Part shown: positions 51,302-60,205 of the stretch, one piece after another | Layout: each line of letters opens with the position of its first letter | How positions within the stretch are numbered: the stretch's first letter is position 1 | NCBI RefSeq assembly: GCF_004912275.1 | Contig: NZ_STGY01000029.1 | Coordinates: 63,259-127,258, forward strand | From: Glycomyces buryatensis | Lineage (GTDB): Bacteria; Actinomycetota; Actinomycetes; Mycobacteriales; Micromonosporaceae | Direction of reading: 5' to 3' | DNA length: 64,000 nucleotides | The notes under the pieces: model-generated | Seen by the model: the letters and a program-made list of their open reading frames with translations, nothing else | Databases searched by the model: none | Told to the model about the DNA's origin: nothing | Position numbers and translations under genes: made by a program

Positions 51302-52441
51302 TCACGGCCGGCTGCCGCAACGTCCGATCAGGTCCATGATGGCGTCGGCGAGCTCGTCCGGGGTTCGGTCGCTCGTGTCCAATCGGAATTCGCCGATGTA
51401 GTCCCTTTCGAGCTGGGCCGCTTCCTCCTTCGCCGCCTCGATGCGGCGTTCGAGGTCGGCCTCGGGGAGACCCCGCAGGTCATCGCCTGGGAGCTCGACT
51501 CCGATGCCCTTGCCCCGCAAGCGGATCCTGTCGGCGAGGATCTCGGGCCGGGCGTCGAGGCGTACGACCGCGGGCTCACAGTCGGGTACCGCGTCCAGGT
51601 AGTGCCGCGCCGTCGCCGCACCTCCGCCGGTACCGGACACCACCAGATACTCCGAACCGGCCGCGCGGTGGGTCCGCCACAGCGCCGCGAGGTTGCGGGC
51701 CTTGAGGCGGTGGCCGCCCGGGTCGTCCTCGGCGGTCGGCCGGAACCAGCCGATCTGTGCGAGGTCGACGTACGACGCCTTCACGCCGGAGCTCAAGAGC
51801 CGCATGAAGACCCCGAAGGCCACCGTGGACTTCCCCACGCCGGTGGCGCCGCAGATCCACGCCATCGGCAACCGGTCGCTCTCGACCGGAGCCGGAGCGT
51901 CGAACGCCCGCACACTGCTCGCGGTGGCACCGGGCCAGTCGCCGATGCGTCCGCGGAGCAGCTTCACCACCTCTTCGACGCTCCTGCCGCCGGTGTCGAC
52001 GCGGTGCTCGGTGAGCGGTTCGCGTTCAAGCGCGGCGGCAAGCGCGATGGCCGGTTCGATCAGGTTCTCCGAGCCGCGCCCGATCAGGCGGTCCCGCAGC
52101 TCCTCGGTCCCGACCCTGAGCTCGACCAAGGTCATCGCCGTGTCGGGAACCTGGGTGGCGAAGTCCGCGACCGTCGCCGCCCGATCCACCAAGCCGGACA
52201 CGATGAGGCACTGCGCCCCGGCTGCACGGAATCCCGGCCATACCGCGCCGAGCCCCCGCGCCGTGACCTGGTCGTTGTCCGGGTCCCCGGGTCGGGCGGG
52301 ATACGCCATCCCCAGCTGGTCGCCGTCGACGAACGCGACCTTGACGCCTTCATCGGCGAGCTGTGAGTAGAGCGCCCATGCGGTCGTGGTCTTCCCCGAG
52401 CCGGCCGTGCCGATGAGCCACAGGAAGGGGGTGTCTGCCAT
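51302..52441 (-). CDS. Tandem P-loop kinase-like protein, 379 aa
   Basis: Two related nucleotide-kinase modules in one chain. The first has Walker A IGTAGSGKTTTAWAL at residues 10-24, DGDQLGMAYPA near 40 and a VSGLVD block; the second has GATGVGKSTVAFGVF near 198, VDLAQIGWFRP near 225 and VVSGTGGG. The duplication is internal: both halves follow the order P-loop, VDxxQxG, ARxLxALW, VVSG. No catalytic lid is recognised, so the phosphorylated substrate, if any, is unknown. ATG 52441. The C-terminus carries an Arg/Glu-rich helix. Confidence 0.8.
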   Translation of the reverse strand: MADTPFLWLIGTAGSGKTTTAWALYSQLADEGVKVAFVDGDQLGMAYPARPGDPDNDQVTARGLGAVWPGFRAAGAQCLIVSGLVDRAATVADFATQVPDTAMTLVELRVGTEELRDRLIGRGSENLIEPAIALAAALEREPLTEHRVDTGGRSVEEVVKLLRGRIGDWPGATASSVRAFDAPAPVESDRLPMAWICGATGVGKSTVAFGVFMRLLSSGVKASYVDLAQIGWFRPTAEDDPGGHRLKARNLAALWRTHRAAGSEYLVVSGTGGGAATARHYLDAVPDCEPAVVRLDARPEILADRIRLRGKGIGVELPGDDLRGLPEADLERRIEAAKEEAAQLERDYIGEFRLDTSDRTPDELADAIMDLIGRCGSRP

Positions 52442-52469
52442 CCGGCGAGTGTAGGACCGGACGATCGCC

Positions 52470-52655
52470 CCGGCAAGCGCTTTTCACTCGGGTCCGGCCA
52501 TTCCAGGTCTGGTCCCAGCCTTCGAGCCCGCCCGAACCGGCGGTGACGGCGACCTTGCCCTGCCAGCCCGAGCCACACGAGTTCGAAACGGTGACCTCAG
52601 CCGTGCAGTCGCCGGCCGGGGCCGAAGAGGTGGTGCCGTCGTCCGGCGCGGTGGT
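52470..52655 (-). pseudogene. CBM2 cellulose/xylan-binding module remnant beyond the GH62 stop
   Basis: Directly after the GH62 stop codon (TAG at 52656-52658) the same frame continues as a Thr/Ser/Pro linker (TTAPDDGTTSSAPAGD) and then the first half of a family 2 carbohydrate-binding module: CTAEVTVSNSCGSGWQGKV and LEGWDQTWNG, with the typical Cys and buried Trp. It fades out near 52490, before the next gene. The domain is thus both separated by a nonsense codon and truncated. The remainder contains GCAAGCGCTTTTCA (52473-52486), which resembles a LacI-type operator half-site. Confidence 0.65.
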
Positions 52656-53759
52656 CTACTCGTCGGAGGCGCAGGGGGCGTTGGTCTGCGTGAGCAGGCC
52701 GAGGCGCCACGGGAGGCTGTTGTAGTCGCCGCCCGCGTTCGGATCCATGCCCTGGTAGAGGTACTGCATCTCGCAGGGCTTGATCTCGAGCTTCTGGTCG
52801 ATGCCCGCCCGGATCATCTCGCCGTGGCTGATGTCCTCGGTCCAGACCCCGTCGGGGAAGGACACATTGGCCGCGGAGGCGAACGGGTTCTCGTGGGAGT
52901 CGGCCAGCGGCGTATATGGCCCGGCGATGTCGGTCGAGGTCCAGGACCGGAAGTAGCGGCCGACCGTCCCGAACGCCTCCACCAGCAGCAGGTACTCGTC
53001 CGTGCCCTGGAGCTTGTAGACGTTGGCCGCTTCCCACAGCGCGTACTTGTCGGCCTCCTCCATCGCGATCACCGGTTCGCTCATGCCGTTCGGGAACTCC
53101 CCGACGGTCGTCTCTGAGCGGTAGAGGTGGCCGTTGTCGTCCGAGGAGAAGAGGTGGCAGTCGACGTCGTCGCACGTCACCCACATGTCGACCCAGTAGC
53201 CGTCGCCGATATTGTCCTCGATGATCTGAGGCATTCCCGGGTAGAAGTGCTGCGGCGCAGTCCAACCGGCGGGGTCGTTGATGTCGGGGTTGGTCGAGTA
53301 GGCGGCATTGCCGTCCTGGTAGACCAGGTACCACAGGCCCTCGGGCTCGAAGAAGAACACCTCGGGCGCGGCCCGGTAGCCGGTGCCGATGCCGGACTGG
53401 TCGAGGAAGTAGTGCGGGGCCGACGCGGCCTCCGACCAGTCGGTGAAGTTGATGTAGACCATGTTGTAGCCGGCGGAGCTCGCGATGCTGGCGAAGACGT
53501 GCCACCTGCCGTCGTGGAAGACCACCGACGGGTCCTTGAGCCCCGCGATATTCGGGTGGGCCGCATCGGGTTTCGGCCCCATCAGCTCACCGCTGGAACT
53601 CCATTCGAAACTGGACGGGAGCTGCTCGACCTGTACCGGGTCGGACGAGGACTCTGCGGCGGCATTGAAGGTGGCGGCGGCGAATACGGCGGCGAACGCG
53701 GCAACCAAAGCGGTCGCGAGCACCGCCAACCGGGTTCTGAGCCGCAATGGCTGTTTCAT
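52656..53759 (-). CDS. Secreted GH62 alpha-L-arabinofuranosidase, 367 aa
   Basis: Removes arabinose side chains from arabinoxylan. ATG 53759 (the longer frame from 53807 is rejected) gives a Sec signal: MKQPLRLRTRL, a hydrophobic core and cleavage near AAAES. The catalytic domain follows: FEWSSSGELMGPKPD near 50, LKDPSVVFHDGRWHVFA (base Asp) near 75, APEVFFFEPEGLWYLVYQDG near 120, VDMWVTCDDVDCHLF near 170, ALWEAANVYKL with the acid Glu near 225 and a RYFRSW block near 250. Relatives often end in a CBM; here a TAG removes it. Control through a CGAAA-N-TTTCG repeat upstream is likely. Confidence 0.9.
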   Translation of the reverse strand: MKQPLRLRTRLAVLATALVAAFAAVFAAATFNAAAESSSDPVQVEQLPSSFEWSSSGELMGPKPDAAHPNIAGLKDPSVVFHDGRWHVFASIASSAGYNMVYINFTDWSEAASAPHYFLDQSGIGTGYRAAPEVFFFEPEGLWYLVYQDGNAAYSTNPDINDPAGWTAPQHFYPGMPQIIEDNIGDGYWVDMWVTCDDVDCHLFSSDDNGHLYRSETTVGEFPNGMSEPVIAMEEADKYALWEAANVYKLQGTDEYLLLVEAFGTVGRYFRSWTSTDIAGPYTPLADSHENPFASAANVSFPDGVWTEDISHGEMIRAGIDQKLEIKPCEMQYLYQGMDPNAGGDYNSLPWRLGLLTQTNAPCASDE

Positions 53760-53811
53760 GGCTTTGCCTTCCGGACTGGATCTGGTCCCCTCGCGGTGCG
53801 TCCACACTGGG

Positions 53812-53825
53812 TGTTATCGCTCCCA
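53812..53825. promoter_or_regulatory. LacI-type operator-like site in the GH62 leader
   Basis: TGTTATCGCTCCCA resembles the half TCGCTCCCA of CebR-type operators (TGGGAGCGCTCCCA), within the transcribed leader of the arabinofuranosidase gene. The left arm is poorly matched, so this is tentative. Confidence 0.3.
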
Positions 53826-53882
53826 ACCGTGGGCGGATGTCCTGCGGGGGAAGGAATGTTATTACGGGCCGAGCAGTCGCGT

Positions 53883-53895
53883 TCGAAAGTTTCGA
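53883..53895. promoter_or_regulatory. CGAAA-N-TTTCG inverted repeat before the GH62 gene
   Basis: TCGAAAGTTTCGA is a perfect palindrome around one G. Repeats of the type CGAAA-N-TTTCG are known cis-elements of streptomycete xylanase promoters, bound by a LacI-family xylan-utilisation regulator. It lies about 25 bp downstream of the predicted start site, which would block transcription when bound. Confidence 0.6.
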
Positions 53896-53923
53896 TGACG
53901 GCCTCGGAAGTTACGCTCCTAAA

Positions 53924-53952
53924 ACTATAGATATCCTTCGATACTTCGTCAA
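53924..53952 (-). promoter_or_regulatory. Vegetative promoter of the GH62 gene
   Basis: On the minus strand TTGACG (53947-53952), a 17-bp spacer and TATAGT (53924-53929) lie in an AT-rich patch. Transcription would start near 53917, leaving a leader of ~160 bases with the CGAAA-N-TTTCG repeat at its beginning. Confidence 0.65.
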
Positions 53953-53970
53953 GCGGACACGGACGCGACG

Positions 53971-53999
53971 ACGGCCCGAACCTGACCGGTTCGGGCCGT
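53971..53999. terminator. Hairpin downstream of the MMPL gene
   Basis: ACGGCCCGAACC and GGTTCGGGCCGT form a perfect 12-bp stem with a five-base loop, 17 bp after the MMPL stop. There is no U-tract, but the position fits an actinobacterial terminator of the MMPL operon, and it would also insulate the GH62 promoter. Confidence 0.6.
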
Positions 54000-54016
54000 C
54001 ATCGTGCTCTATGGAA

Positions 54017-56452
54017 TCAGGCCTCGGCCTTCTCCTCCGCGCCGTGGTGCGCATGGCGGCGTTCCAACTTCGCGCCCTCCACGTCCACGTCGGGCAGGAT
54101 CCGGTCGAGCCACCTCGGGAGCCACCAGACCTTGTCCCCCACCAGGTGCATCAGCGCCGGAATGATCAGCATCCGCACCAGGAACGCGTCCACCAGCACG
54201 CCGAAGGCGAGCGCGAACCCGATGGGCCGGATCATGGTCGAGTGCGAGAACACGAAGCCGCCGAAGACGGCGATCATGATGATCGCGGCGGCGGTGACGA
54301 CCGCGCGTCCGGCCCGCACCCCCGACACCACGGCCAGCCGCGCCGGGACGCCGTGGGCGTAGGCCTCGCGCATTCCCGTGCCCAGGAACAGCATGTAGTC
54401 CATCGCGAGTCCGAACAGGACCCCGACGACGATGGTCGGCAGGAAGTTCAGGACCGGGCCGGGGGTCTCGACGCCGAACAGGTCGGCCATCCAGCCCCAC
54501 TGGTAGATCGCGACCACGCCGCCGAGCGCGGCGAAGTAACTGAGGATGAACCCGAGCGTGGCGACGACCGGCACGAAGATCGAGCGGAACACCAGGATCA
54601 GGATGAGCAGCGACAGTCCGACGACGACCGCCAGGTAGGTCGGCAGGGCGTCGGCGAGCTTCTCGGAGATGTCGATATTGCCGCTGGCCGTGCCCGCGAC
54701 GCCGAGTTCATCGACGCCGTCGATGGACAGGTCCCGCAGTGCGTGCACCAGATCCCCTGTGGACTCGCTCGTCGGGCCCTCCTCGGGCACGACCTGGAAG
54801 GCCAGGACGGTGCCGTCCTCTGAGGTGCCGATCGGGGCCACGGCGGCCACGTCGTCGGTGTCGGCCAATGCCTGGGCGATCTCGGCCTGCGCTGCCAGCG
54901 CGCCGGCCTCGTCCGGGCTCTGGGGCAGGTCGGCGACCACCAGCAGCGTGCCGTTCTGGCCCTCGCCGAACTTGTCGGCAACGGTGGCGTACGCCTGGTA
55001 CTGGGTGGTGTCGTGCGGTTCGGCCGAGCCGTCGGGCAGGTTGAGCCGCATGTCCATGGCGGGCAGGGCGACTACGACGAGCGCGCCGATGCCGACCAGG
55101 ACGCTGAGGACGGCCTTCCAGCTCTTCATCGGCTTGAGATCCGGCGCGTCGGCGGGCGCGTGGCCGTTCGCCTCGCGGGCGGCCCGGTCCCGGCGGCCGA
55201 GGATGCGCAGTCCGACCAGCGACAGCATCGCGGGCATGAAGGTGATGGCGACGAGGACCGCGGTCGCGATGCACAGCGCGCCGACCGAACCCATGAGGCC
55301 CAGGAAGGGGATGCCGGTGACATTGAGCGCCAGCAGTGCGATGAGGACGGTGGCGCCGGCGAAGACGACCGCATTGCCGGAGGTGCCGGTGGCCAGCGCG
55401 ATCGACTCGGGAACGTCGTAGCCGTCCTTGAGTTGGCGGCGGTGGCGGTTGACGATGAACAGCGAGTAGTCGATGCCGACGGCGGTGCCGAGCATGACGC
55501 CGAGGATCGGGGTCACCGAGGCCATATCGACCACGCCGGAGAGCGACAGGGTCGCCAGCGCGCCGACCCCGACGCCGACGAGGGCGGTGAGCAGCGGCAG
55601 CCCGGCGCCGATCAGGGTGCCGAGCATGACGATCAGGACGATCCCGGCGACGATGAGGCCGACGACCTCGCTGGCTCCCACCAGGCTCGGGAGGGTGTCG
55701 AGCATTTCGGCGGAGTAGTCGGACTCGACGCCGTCGATCGGGTGGTCGTCGAAGATGTCGGTGACGCCGGCCTTGGTCTCGGGCGTGACCTCGAGCTGCG
55801 CGTCGGTGAAGGAGACCATGACGACCGCGGTGGAGCCGTCCTCGGAGACGGTGGTGATGTCCGAGGCGAGTTCGAGCAGGGTCGCGCTCTGTTCGAGCTG
55901 GGCCGCCTGGGCTTCCAGTTCGGCGGACTGCGCATCGAGCTGTTCCTGCTGGGCGTCGAGTTCGGGGGCGGCGGCTTCGGCCTGGCCCGCAGCCTCGGCC
56001 TGTTCGCGGGCGGCGTCGAGCTGGGACTGGGCTGAAGCGAGTTCGATGCGCCCGGATTCGATCTCGGCGAGTCCGCCGTCGACCTGCTGTTCCTGTTCGG
56101 CGCGCTGGGCTTCGGTGGCGAAGGGGTCGATGACTGTCTCGACGCCGTCGACGTCGGAGGCCTGCGCGACCAGGTCGGCGACCTCGGCCCGCTGCGCGTC
56201 GGTGAACGCCTCGCCGTCCTCGGTGCTGAGGACGATGCTCCCGGTGCCGCCGGAGGCCTCGGGCAGCGACTCCTGAAGGTGCTGGGTCACCTCTTCGGTG
56301 GCGGTGCCGGGAATGGAGAACGCGTTCGACAGCGTCCCTCCGAACAGGACGAACGCTCCGGCGGCCATCGCCAGGAGCAGTACCCAGGCGGCGATGACGG
56401 TGCGGGCGCGGCGGGCGCACCAGCGCCCGACCCGGTATAGGAATTCAGCCAT
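54017..56452 (-). CDS. MMPL/RND-superfamily transporter, 811 aa
   Basis: Proton-driven exporter of the YdfJ/MMPL type. One N-terminal TM (VIAAWVLLLAMAAGAFVLF, ~17-36) is followed by a large extracytoplasmic loop (~40-245) containing a long coiled coil rich in Glu/Gln/Ala. Then come a 5-TM bundle with a sterol-sensing-like segment (GTAVGIDYSLFIVNRHRR near 320), a second loop, and a second 5-TM bundle ending GLAMDYMLFLGTGMREAY, with Asp/Tyr proton-relay residues. The C-terminus is basic. It follows the TetR gene by 53 bp in the same direction, so repression by that protein is likely. Substrate unknown: lipid or drug. Confidence 0.92.
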   Translation of the reverse strand: MAEFLYRVGRWCARRARTVIAAWVLLLAMAAGAFVLFGGTLSNAFSIPGTATEEVTQHLQESLPEASGGTGSIVLSTEDGEAFTDAQRAEVADLVAQASDVDGVETVIDPFATEAQRAEQEQQVDGGLAEIESGRIELASAQSQLDAAREQAEAAGQAEAAAPELDAQQEQLDAQSAELEAQAAQLEQSATLLELASDITTVSEDGSTAVVMVSFTDAQLEVTPETKAGVTDIFDDHPIDGVESDYSAEMLDTLPSLVGASEVVGLIVAGIVLIVMLGTLIGAGLPLLTALVGVGVGALATLSLSGVVDMASVTPILGVMLGTAVGIDYSLFIVNRHRRQLKDGYDVPESIALATGTSGNAVVFAGATVLIALLALNVTGIPFLGLMGSVGALCIATAVLVAITFMPAMLSLVGLRILGRRDRAAREANGHAPADAPDLKPMKSWKAVLSVLVGIGALVVVALPAMDMRLNLPDGSAEPHDTTQYQAYATVADKFGEGQNGTLLVVADLPQSPDEAGALAAQAEIAQALADTDDVAAVAPIGTSEDGTVLAFQVVPEEGPTSESTGDLVHALRDLSIDGVDELGVAGTASGNIDISEKLADALPTYLAVVVGLSLLILILVFRSIFVPVVATLGFILSYFAALGGVVAIYQWGWMADLFGVETPGPVLNFLPTIVVGVLFGLAMDYMLFLGTGMREAYAHGVPARLAVVSGVRAGRAVVTAAAIIMIAVFGGFVFSHSTMIRPIGFALAFGVLVDAFLVRMLIIPALMHLVGDKVWWLPRWLDRILPDVDVEGAKLERRHAHHGAEEKAEA

Positions 56453-56505
56453 GGCGGTCTCTCATTGATCGGGTGTTCGCGGGTTTCCTTGGCGGACATG
56501 GGCTC

Positions 56506-57141
56506 TCAGGCGGATGGGTCGCGCAGCAGCGAGACCAGGGCCGAGATGAGGTCGTCCCAGGCGCGGCGGGACTCGGGGGTGTCGACCCCGCCGGTCTCGG
56601 CGATCCAGTGGTCGAACTGCGCGAGGATGCCGCCGCAGAACGCGGCCACCAGCATCTCCACGCGCCGCGCGTCGATCTCGGGATGCCGCTGCGACATCAC
56701 GGCCGACATCTGCTGGTTGAACAGGGCGAAGGCCCGCTGCATCAGCACGGCCTCGCGGGTCGAGTGCCGGTCGTCGTCCTCGACCTGGAAGATCTCGGTC
56801 AGGTGGACGATGGTCGGCACCAGGTGACTCCCCGACGCGGTGTCCGCGAGGTCTTGGAGGATGGTGCCGCCCCGGCGGCCGGAGTTCGCGGCCTGCTCGC
56901 CCAGCCCGCCGACGACCTCGGCGAGCATCTGCCCGGCCACGGCGGTGACCACGTCCTCCAGGGAGGCGAAGTGGTTGAAGACGGTGCGGCGCGAAACGTC
57001 GGCGGCCGCGGCCAGCTCGTCCACGGAGAAGTCGGCGCTGCTGCGCCTGCGCATCAGGTCGGCGGCGGCGTCCAAGATCGCCTGGCGGCTCTTGGCCTTC
57101 AGCGCCGCTCGCCGGTCGAGGGCGGGATTCGTCTCTGCCAT
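56506..57141 (-). CDS. TetR-family transcriptional repressor, 211 aa
   Basis: N-terminal helix-turn-helix FSVDELAAAADVSRRTVFNHF at ~38-58, preceded by the usual AILDAAADL helix. The C-terminal ~140 residues are a helical ligand-binding domain ending RRAWDDLISALVSLLRD. ATG 57141. A perfect inverted repeat (57165-57177) lies 24 bp upstream of the start, a typical autoregulatory site. The MMPL transporter gene follows at 53 bp, and an ABC exporter gene lies upstream. Both are likely targets. Inducer unknown. Confidence 0.92.
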   Translation of the reverse strand: MAETNPALDRRAALKAKSRQAILDAAADLMRRRSSADFSVDELAAAADVSRRTVFNHFASLEDVVTAVAGQMLAEVVGGLGEQAANSGRRGGTILQDLADTASGSHLVPTIVHLTEIFQVEDDDRHSTREAVLMQRAFALFNQQMSAVMSQRHPEIDARRVEMLVAAFCGGILAQFDHWIAETGGVDTPESRRAWDDLISALVSLLRDPSA

Positions 57142-57164
57142 GCTGGTTACACTAGATGCAACGA

Positions 57165-57177
57165 TGCACTCAGTGCA
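57165..57177. promoter_or_regulatory. Inverted repeat before the TetR gene
   Basis: TGCACTCAGTGCA is a perfect 13-bp palindrome between the ABC exporter and TetR genes, with extra TGCA repeats nearby (TGCAACGATGCA). It is the best candidate operator for the TetR protein. Confidence 0.6.
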
Positions 57178-57279
57178 CCGTCTTCGGGATGTGTTCCGCC
57201 CCACGATGGAGAGAACCCGCAGTTCAACCGCATCGCAGGCGGGAACCGCGGGCTCTCGGACAGTGCCTCAGTATGGATT

Positions 57280-59046
57280 TCAGGCCGCTGCGGCGCTCCC
57301 CGCGTGCTGGACGCCCCAGGTCGTCGCGTACCGACCCGAGGAAGCCAGCAGTTCGTCATGGGTGCCCTGCTCAGTGATCCGGCCGTGCTCCAGGACCACG
57401 ATCACGTCGGCATTGCGAATGGTCGAGAGCCGGTGGGCGACAACGAGAGTGGTGCGATTCTGCATCAGCTTCTCCAGCGCCCCTTGGATGTGGCGCTCCG
57501 ACTCCGAGTCGAGCGCGCTGGTCGCCTCGTCCAGGAACAGGATGCGCGGATCGCGGATGAGCGCCCGCGCGATCGACAGCCGCTGGCGCTGGCCGCCCGA
57601 GAGTCGCGCGCCCCGCTCGCCGACCACGGTGTCCCAGCCGTGGGGCAGGGACTCCACGAATTCGAGCGCGTTCGCGTCCCGCAGGACCTGCCGCACCCGC
57701 TCGTCCTCGATGGGCCCGAGGCCGTAGGTGATGTTGTCGCGGATCGAGCCCTCGAAGAGCACCGAGTCCTGCGGCACCACCGAGACGTGGCGGCGCACCG
57801 AGCGCATGTCGAGCTCCTCCATGTCCTTGCCGTCCAGCAGGACGGCGCCGGAAGAAGGCCGGATGAGCCCGAGCACGGTGTTCGTCAGCGTGGACTTGCC
57901 CGAACCCGAGGGGCCGACGAGCGCGACGGTCTGGCCGGGCTCGATATCGAGGTCGACGCCGTCGAGCGCGGGATTGGCGTCGTTCGCGTAGTGCACCTTC
58001 ACCTGGCGCAGCGAGACCCGGCCTGCGACGCGGTCCGCCTTCGTCTTGCCCTCATTGAGCTCGACGTCGGGGTCCTGGAGCAGTTCGGCGATCGAGCGCA
58101 CGGACTCGTTGCCGCGGGCGATGATCGGGAAGAGGCCGAGCACGCCCGTCACCGTCCCGGTCAGCGCCGAGAAGTAGGTGCCGAGCAGGACGACCTGGCC
58201 GGGAGAGATCGGCGCCCAGCCCAGCAGGGCGACCAATGCCGCCAGCAGCAGGCACCCGACGGACAAGAGCTGCATGGTGACCCAGCTGGCCGCGCCGAAC
58301 CGACCATTGAGGACGTCCAGGCGAAGTCCGCTGTGCCGCACCTCCTCGGCCACTTCGGCGACGCGTCCGGCCGCGACGTGCTCCAGGCCGTGCGCGCGGG
58401 TGATCGGCATGAGGGTGGCCATCTCGCCGACGCGAGCGGAGAAGCTCTCCATCTCGCGCCGGAACTCCTCGTTGCGCTGCTGGGCGCGGCGGCGGGTGAA
58501 CCACCACACGCCGAAGCCGCACGGCAGGGAGAGCGCGAAGATCGGCAGGAACTCGGGGACGGACAGGGCGGTCATGGTGATCGCGCCGGCGAAGACGAAG
58601 ACCGCCGACAGGAACGGGCCGCCCGCCTGGGAGAACATCAGCTCGATGTTCTCGACGTCGCGGACGACCTTGGTCTGGATGATCGAGGCGTTCGAGCGGG
58701 AGTGGAAGCCGATGGACAGCAACTGGAGTCGTGCGGCCAGGGCGTTGCGGAAGTCGGCGCCGAGGCCGCGGACCGCACCCATGTACAGGCGGGTGAACCA
58801 CACGTGCATGGGGAAGTTCTGGAGGAGGAGCGCCGCCGCCAGCGCGGCGAGCCAGGCCAGGGAGGACAGCGGTCCGTCGTCGACGACGAGGTCGACCGCG
58901 GCGCCGGTGATGACCGGCATGAGCCAGCCGGGGCTGTCCTTGACCGCGAAGCACAGCGCGGCCAGGATGAGTCGGTTTCTTCTGGGGCGCAGCACTTTCG
59001 CTACCGATTTGAGGGGACGTTTTCCGTCCAGGGAGATTGTCTCCAT
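57280..59046 (-). CDS. ABC-type multidrug/lipid exporter, fused TM and ATPase domains, 588 aa
   Basis: Type IV half-exporter. Six TM helices in residues ~20-320, then the ATPase: Walker A GPSGSGKSTL near 380, Q-loop SVVPQDSVLFEGSI near 425, signature RLSGGQRQRLS near 480, Walker B ILFLDEATSALD near 502, H-loop VVAHRLSTI near 535. It is complete and should dimerise. ATG 59046 is chosen because the longer frame (59217) adds 57 residues without homology. Followed on the same strand by the TetR and MMPL genes, so it may share their regulation. Confidence 0.92.
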   Translation of the reverse strand: METISLDGKRPLKSVAKVLRPRRNRLILAALCFAVKDSPGWLMPVITGAAVDLVVDDGPLSSLAWLAALAAALLLQNFPMHVWFTRLYMGAVRGLGADFRNALAARLQLLSIGFHSRSNASIIQTKVVRDVENIELMFSQAGGPFLSAVFVFAGAITMTALSVPEFLPIFALSLPCGFGVWWFTRRRAQQRNEEFRREMESFSARVGEMATLMPITRAHGLEHVAAGRVAEVAEEVRHSGLRLDVLNGRFGAASWVTMQLLSVGCLLLAALVALLGWAPISPGQVVLLGTYFSALTGTVTGVLGLFPIIARGNESVRSIAELLQDPDVELNEGKTKADRVAGRVSLRQVKVHYANDANPALDGVDLDIEPGQTVALVGPSGSGKSTLTNTVLGLIRPSSGAVLLDGKDMEELDMRSVRRHVSVVPQDSVLFEGSIRDNITYGLGPIEDERVRQVLRDANALEFVESLPHGWDTVVGERGARLSGGQRQRLSIARALIRDPRILFLDEATSALDSESERHIQGALEKLMQNRTTLVVAHRLSTIRNADVIVVLEHGRITEQGTHDELLASSGRYATTWGVQHAGSAAAA

Positions 59047-59261
59047 GAGACCTGCGGTCCTGTGTCGGGGTCGGTCGGGTGTTCGCTTTCGGGCGCCGAT
59101 GGGGGGCGTCTCCCGTAAGCCGCGAGAACTGTACCCGCGCGAATCGGCGACCGCCTCCGGGTTTTCCAGAAGCGTCCGGGGCGGGCTGACCTGGTGATGG
59201 ATGTCGCTGCGCCGCAATGACTCTGCTTGCCCGAGGCCCGGCGTGAGTCAGGTCGCAGTGG

Positions 59262-60164
59262 TCAGATCGGCTCGGGGAGGCAGACCGGCGTCTCGGCTTG
59301 GAGTGCGAGGAGGTGGGCGGCCGGGGAGTCGGGCTGGTCGCCGTGCGTCGAGACGGCCGAGACGATCCATTCGGGGGTGCCGGGGCCGGTCAGCGGGAGG
59401 GCGCGCAGCCGCCCGGCCTGGGGCTTGGCCGCGACGTGCCGGGGCACCACGGCGATGCCGAGCCCGCGGACGACGAGGTCCAGCAGGGTGTGGACGTCGT
59501 TGACCGAGCTGCGGACGCGCCGGTGCACCCCGCGCGAGGCGAAGGCGGTCTCGTTCAGCGTCCGCACGCCCCACGACGGCCCGAAGTCGATGAAGTCCTC
59601 GTCCTCGAGCGCTTCGATTCGCACGGACGACTTGCCGGCCAGCGGATGCTCGGGAAGGGTCAGCAGCACCAGCGATTCGCGTCCGATCTCGTTGCGCCGC
59701 AGGCCGGTGAGGTGCTTGTCGGTGGCGACGAACGCGACGTCGAGTTCGCCGGCGCGCAGCAGACTGAGCTGGTCGTGCGAGCCGGTCTGGATGAAGTGGG
59801 TCTCCACCTGCGGGTGGCGCCGGTGGAAGCGGTCGAGCAGGCCCGCGATGTCGACCAGGCCGAGGCACTGCTCGGCGCCGATGCGGAGCGAGCCGGAGAC
59901 GGCGCGGCTGGCCTGCACCACCGCGTCGCGGGCGTTCGCGGCCTGTTCGAGCATCGCTCTCGCGAAGGGCAGGAGGGCGAATCCGGCCTCGGTGGGCTCG
60001 ACGCGGCGGGTGGTCCGGACGAACAGGCTGGTGCCGAGTTCCTCTTCGAGCCCGCGGATCGCCGCCGACAGGCCGGACTGCGAAATGCCGGCGAGCTCGG
60101 CGGCGCGAGTGAAGTGCCTCTCATCGGCCAGCGCGACCAGGTACTCCATCTGCCGCAGTTCCAT
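59262..60164 (-). CDS. LysR-family transcriptional regulator, 300 aa
   Basis: N-terminal winged helix MELRQMEYLVALADERHFTRAAELAGISQ with the LysR recognition helix SGLSAAIRGLEEELG (~30-45), and a two-lobe effector-binding domain from ~90. It starts at ATG 60164, divergent from two aldo/keto reductase genes, the classic LysR arrangement. The 170-bp divergent region contains an AT-rich inverted-repeat-like element near 60190 (ATCAGAACTAACAGTTAT) and the promoter of the first reductase, so it probably regulates that gene and itself. Confidence 0.92.
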   Translation of the reverse strand: MELRQMEYLVALADERHFTRAAELAGISQSGLSAAIRGLEEELGTSLFVRTTRRVEPTEAGFALLPFARAMLEQAANARDAVVQASRAVSGSLRIGAEQCLGLVDIAGLLDRFHRRHPQVETHFIQTGSHDQLSLLRAGELDVAFVATDKHLTGLRRNEIGRESLVLLTLPEHPLAGKSSVRIEALEDEDFIDFGPSWGVRTLNETAFASRGVHRRVRSSVNDVHTLLDLVVRGLGIAVVPRHVAAKPQAGRLRALPLTGPGTPEWIVSAVSTHGDQPDSPAAHLLALQAETPVCLPEPI

Positions 60165-60205
60165 GACTCATTCCCCGTATTTCTCAATATCAGAACTAAC
60201 AGTTA

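Noticed and set aside
52473-52486. GCAAGCGCTTTTCA as operator for the tandem P-loop gene
   Set aside because: It resembles LacI-type sites but lies inside the decayed CBM2 frame with no promoter hexamers placed to use it, so it is mentioned only within that entry.
56473-59118. 881-aa plus-strand open frame opposite the TetR and ABC exporter genes
   Set aside because: It is antisense to genes with intact domains. Its length results from the codon bias of the real strand; there is no start signal or homologous motif.
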